Shown here one piece after another: positions 50,053-52,674 of a DNA stretch of 52,674 nucleotides. Location: NCBI GenBank assembly GCA_964413825.1, contig CAYPTS010000004.1, positions 1-52,674 on the forward strand, in the 5' to 3' direction. Numbering within the stretch: position 1 is the first letter of the stretch; each line of letters opens with the position of its first letter. Origin of the DNA: JAFGKM01 sp964413825. Lineage in GTDB: Bacteria > Ratteibacteria > UBA8468 > B48-G9 > JAFGKM01. A program made the position numbers and the translations under genes. The notes under the pieces were generated by a model. The model worked only from the letters and a program-made list of their open reading frames with translations, searched no databases and had not been told where the DNA came from.

Positions 50053-51636
50053 TTATATCCTTACAAGTTTTACCGAATGTATAGCCGGGAATTCCTCTAT
50101 CCTGTTAAGAACTTCATCGTCAATCGCCTGGTCAAGGTTAAGTACGGTTATCGCCTGTCCGCCTTTCTTGTTTCTTCCCAGGGTCATAGACGCTATGTTG
50201 ACTCCCTTTTCTCCTAAAATATTGCCGATGTGCCCCATGATACCGGGCTTGTCTTCGTTGTAACATACCAGCAGATAGCCTGCCGGTTCCGCATCAACGG
50301 AAAATCCGTTAATCTTTACGATTCTTTCCGCTCCTTCGCGTATGATGGTTCCCGCCGCCGATATCTTTTTTCCATTTTTCACTTCAACCGTAATCAGGTT
50401 GGTGAATTCGCCGCCGCTTTCCTTGCGCGTTTCTTCGATGCCGATGCCTTTCTCTTTCAGTATGAGGGATGCGTTGACGGGATTTACCTTCTCGCTGTCC
50501 TTCAGCAGTCCGATTATTACCCTTGCCCTCAACAGAGAAAGGTCGTAATTTGTCATATCCCCGCCGTAAGTAATTCCCAATTTTTTGATGTCTTTGCCTG
50601 CCAGTTGTTTCAGGAGGAGTCCCAGTTTTTCCCCGAGCCAAAGATACCCGCCGAGTTTTTCCATGGAGTCCTTGTCCATGGACGGCAGGTTAACAGCGTT
50701 GGTTATTACCTGTCTGGTGAGCGCCGAGACTATCTGCGTGGCAAGTTGCTGTGCGACGTTGACCTGCGCTTCCTTTGTGGATGCTCCCAGATGAGGGGTA
50801 AGTATGACCTTTTCGTTTTTCAAAAGCGGACATTCTGCCGGCGGCGGCTCTTTTTCAAAGACGTCGAAAGCGGCTCCTTTCACCTTTCCCGAGGCGGTAT
50901 ATTTGCAGAGCGCTTCTTCGTCAACAATTCCTCCCCTCGAACAGTTGATTAAGCTGACCCCGTCCTTCATGGAAGCGAACGCTTTTTCCCCTATCATCTT
51001 TTTTGTCGAGTCGTTGAAAGGGATGTGCAGGGTTATGTAGTCCGATTGTTTCAGGAGCCCCGGCAGGCTTACTACCGTAATCCCCGCTTTTTCCACAGCG
51101 TCTTTATCAATTTGCGGGTCATAACCGAGAACCTTCATTCCGAGAATGCCGGCAATTTCCGCAACCCGTCTTCCTATCCTGCCCAAACCGATAATGCCGA
51201 GTGTTTTGCCGTAAAGTTCCGAGCCGGTGTATTTTTTCTTTTCCCACAGGCCGCTCTTCATGGAATGGTCTGCGGCGGGAATGTTTCTTGCCAGCGCCAT
51301 GAGCATTGCCACGGTATGTTCGGCAACCGAAAGGGTGTTGCCTTCAGGTGCGTTCATCACGATTACCCCTGCGTGCGTTGCAGCTTCCAGGTCAATGTTG
51401 TCCAATCCGACGCCTGCGCGCCCGATAATCTTCAGCCGGCCGGCTTTCTCTATAACCGCGGCGGTTATTTTTGTCGCGCTTCTTACGACAACAGCGTCGT
51501 AACCGCCTATCGTTTCACACAGTTGCTCAGGCGTCAGTTTACCGGTTTCATCAACGTCAAATCCCGCATCTTTCAGAATCTGTACCCCTTCTTTTTCAAG
51601 AGGGTCGGTTACCAGCACCCTTGTTTTCTCTTCCAT
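50053..51636 (-). CDS. serA: D-3-phosphoglycerate dehydrogenase
   Basis: A 527-residue enzyme for the first step of serine synthesis. NAD-binding motif GLGRIGRRVAEIAG (about 148-161); catalytic NCSRGGIVDEEAL with the Arg, and LTPHLGAST with the His; the C-terminal ACT domain (about 450-527; VCYNEDKPGIMGHIGNIL) binds serine for feedback in many homologues. The intervening ASB domain makes it the long Mycobacterium/Bacillus-type form. GGCGGAGAG precedes the ATG. Confidence 0.96.
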   Translation of the reverse strand: MEEKTRVLVTDPLEKEGVQILKDAGFDVDETGKLTPEQLCETIGGYDAVVVRSATKITAAVIEKAGRLKIIGRAGVGLDNIDLEAATHAGVIVMNAPEGNTLSVAEHTVAMLMALARNIPAADHSMKSGLWEKKKYTGSELYGKTLGIIGLGRIGRRVAEIAGILGMKVLGYDPQIDKDAVEKAGITVVSLPGLLKQSDYITLHIPFNDSTKKMIGEKAFASMKDGVSLINCSRGGIVDEEALCKYTASGKVKGAAFDVFEKEPPPAECPLLKNEKVILTPHLGASTKEAQVNVAQQLATQIVSALTRQVITNAVNLPSMDKDSMEKLGGYLWLGEKLGLLLKQLAGKDIKKLGITYGGDMTNYDLSLLRARVIIGLLKDSEKVNPVNASLILKEKGIGIEETRKESGGEFTNLITVEVKNGKKISAAGTIIREGAERIVKINGFSVDAEPAGYLLVCYNEDKPGIMGHIGNILGEKGVNIASMTLGRNKKGGQAITVLNLDQAIDDEVLNRIEEFPAIHSVKLVRI

Positions 51637-51665
51637 TTTTCTCTCCGCCTTCGCACAACGCTCAT

Positions 51666-51694
51666 ATTTTAATCCAATTTCATATGCAAGTCAA
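51666..51694 (-). promoter_or_regulatory. Promoter of serA
   Basis: TTGACT (51689-51694), 17-bp spacer, TAAAAT (51666-51671). Confidence 0.72.
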
Positions 51695-51721
51695 AAAAAT
51701 GTGCGAACACGGGCTGTTTTG

Positions 51722-51730
51722 TGGTAATAT
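51722..51730 (+). promoter_or_regulatory. Extended -10 promoter of the AEC transporter gene
   Basis: TGGTAATAT (TGn plus TAATAT, 51725-51730), 6 nt before ATG 51737; no good -35. A leaderless transcript is expected. Confidence 0.45.
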
Positions 51731-51736
51731 AACGGG

Positions 51737-52674
51737 ATGTTTATAAAACTTTTCATAAGGATACTGGCGATTTTCTGCATGATAGGGTTTGGCGCTCTTG
51801 CCCGTAAACTGAATTTTTTAAATGGGGAGACCAATACCAGAATGTCCAGGGTGACCACGAATTTTTTCTATCCTGCGCTTATCTTTACCTCTTTGGTGGG
51901 AAGCTTCACTTTGAAAGGGCTTGCGGAAAACTGGTTTTTGCCTGCAGGCGCTCTTCTTATCATGTCAACCGGCTACATACTGGGTGTTGTCGTTTATCGC
52001 TTCATAAAATTCTCAAGCGGCAAGGAAAAGAACCAGTTCTTGTTTCAATGTACCATTAATAACTATTCCTTCCTTCCCCTGCCGATTGTCTACATGCTTT
52101 GGGGCAATACGGGTGTCGCCGCTCTGATTTTCTCCTCTCTCGGTTCCGAACTTGCGGTCTGGACGCTGGGTGTTTTCGCTCTCACCGGAAACAGGTTCAG
52201 AAAAGAAAACCTGAAAAATCTGTTAAGCGTGCCGATTATTTCCATTCTTTTCGCCGTGGCGTTTATGGCAATAAGGGATTACGCGGGACCGCCATCAGTT
52301 TCTCCTTTCCTGAAAGAGGCGGGTATATCCTTTTTTTCCGCGCTGGACATGCTGGGCAAGGGTACCATTCCCGTTGCCATGTTTGTCGTGGGAAGCAGGA
52401 TGGCCGAACTCAAGCCGCACCACCTTTTCACCCTGCGGCAGGGTTTTGTCGTGGCGCTGCGCCTGATGGTTATACCGGGGATTGCGGCGCTTTTTCTCCA
52501 TCTCCTGCCGTTCCCGCAGGAAACGCGCCTCATACTTCTTGTTGTGGCCACAATGCCGTCCGCGGTTGCAAGCGTCGTGTTGAGCGAGGTGTACAACTCC
52601 GATACGGAGTTTGCGGCTTCCTGCGTTCTCACTACCAGCCTGTTCTCCCTGCTGACCATTCCCCTCTGGCTCTC
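51737..52674 (+). CDS. Auxin efflux carrier (AEC) family transporter, C-terminus cut by window edge
   Basis: An open frame of 312 codons from ATG 51737 to the window end. It is strongly hydrophobic with about nine or ten membrane segments. Family features are an early NFFYPALIFTSLVG helix break, NNYSFLPLPIVYMLWG with the conserved Asn, and a second repeat with GTIPVAMFVVGSRMAEL. AEC proteins export small organic acids such as malate or auxin; the substrate here is unknown. It is divergent from serA, with a 100-bp shared upstream region. Confidence 0.9.
   Translation, partial: MFIKLFIRILAIFCMIGFGALARKLNFLNGETNTRMSRVTTNFFYPALIFTSLVGSFTLKGLAENWFLPAGALLIMSTGYILGVVVYRFIKFSSGKEKNQFLFQCTINNYSFLPLPIVYMLWGNTGVAALIFSSLGSELAVWTLGVFALTGNRFRKENLKNLLSVPIISILFAVAFMAIRDYAGPPSVSPFLKEAGISFFSALDMLGKGTIPVAMFVVGSRMAELKPHHLFTLRQGFVVALRLMVIPGIAALFLHLLPFPQETRLILLVVATMPSAVASVVLSEVYNSDTEFAASCVLTTSLFSLLTIPLWL

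Overview
The window reads as a scaffold piece of an uncultured, anaerobic, Gram-negative-type bacterium. Anaerobic lifestyle is suggested by a four-subunit pyruvate:ferredoxin oxidoreductase and a KamA-type radical SAM enzyme. The two pseudopilin-like secreted proteins with a C-terminal DGHV(G)W box, the LamG proteins, the many TIM-barrel 'hypothetical glycosidase' genes and the UroD-like proteins are the kind of content seen in the PVC superphylum and neighbours (Lentisphaerota, Omnitrophota and similar lineages). The phylum assignment is an inference. A run of exactly 100 N at 36617-36716 marks an assembly gap.

Layout. (1) 1-1750, minus strand: a Fic protein cut by the window edge and a pair of small genes behind a textbook promoter. 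(2) 1853-11938, minus strand: cluster 1, an operon headed by a GntR/LacI-type regulator, then a pseudopilin, a giant secreted phosphoesterase/CBM/TIM-barrel fusion, an ADP-ribosylglycohydrolase, an alkaline phosphatase and a UroD-like protein. (3) 12060-15246, minus strand: an AAA/DUF4143 ATPase and a long KamA-like radical SAM protein. (4) 15478-23756, plus strand: a PHP phosphoesterase, an unusually short prolyl-tRNA synthetase, a membrane protein, porG-porD-small membrane protein-porA-porB, and cstA. Several gaps here are filled by palindromic interspersed repeats. (5) 23784-25626: an AT-rich type II restriction-modification pair of MvaI/BcnI type. (6) 25700-38193, minus strand: cluster 2, headed by a second GntR/LacI regulator and a second pseudopilin, followed by six tightly packed genes for TIM-barrel or LamG proteins including a GH27 alpha-galactosidase. 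(7) 38238-39100: a MITE-like repeat and a vapBC toxin-antitoxin pair. (8) 39105-52674, housekeeping: tkt, pyrF, a UroD paralogue, rpoD, dnaG, a PfkB kinase, lepB, HU, rny, serA and an AEC transporter cut by the window end.

Regulation is unusually readable. Many first genes carry a near-consensus sigma-70 promoter (TTGACA, 16-18 bp, TATAAT-like). In both cluster regulators a perfect palindrome sits on the -10 element, which predicts autorepression of the whole operon. At several monocistronic or first genes the -10 box lies only 6-10 nt before the start codon, so these mRNAs are predicted to be leaderless, whereas genes inside operons have strong Shine-Dalgarno sites.

Most unusual items: the repeated regulator + pseudopilin + secreted-enzyme operon plan (clusters 1 and 2); the 1494-residue fusion protein; the leaderless pattern; a 47-bp direct repeat bracketing 11.6 kb; a ProRS without any insertion domain; and a MITE-like element with an inverted-repeat and direct-repeat insertion footprint.
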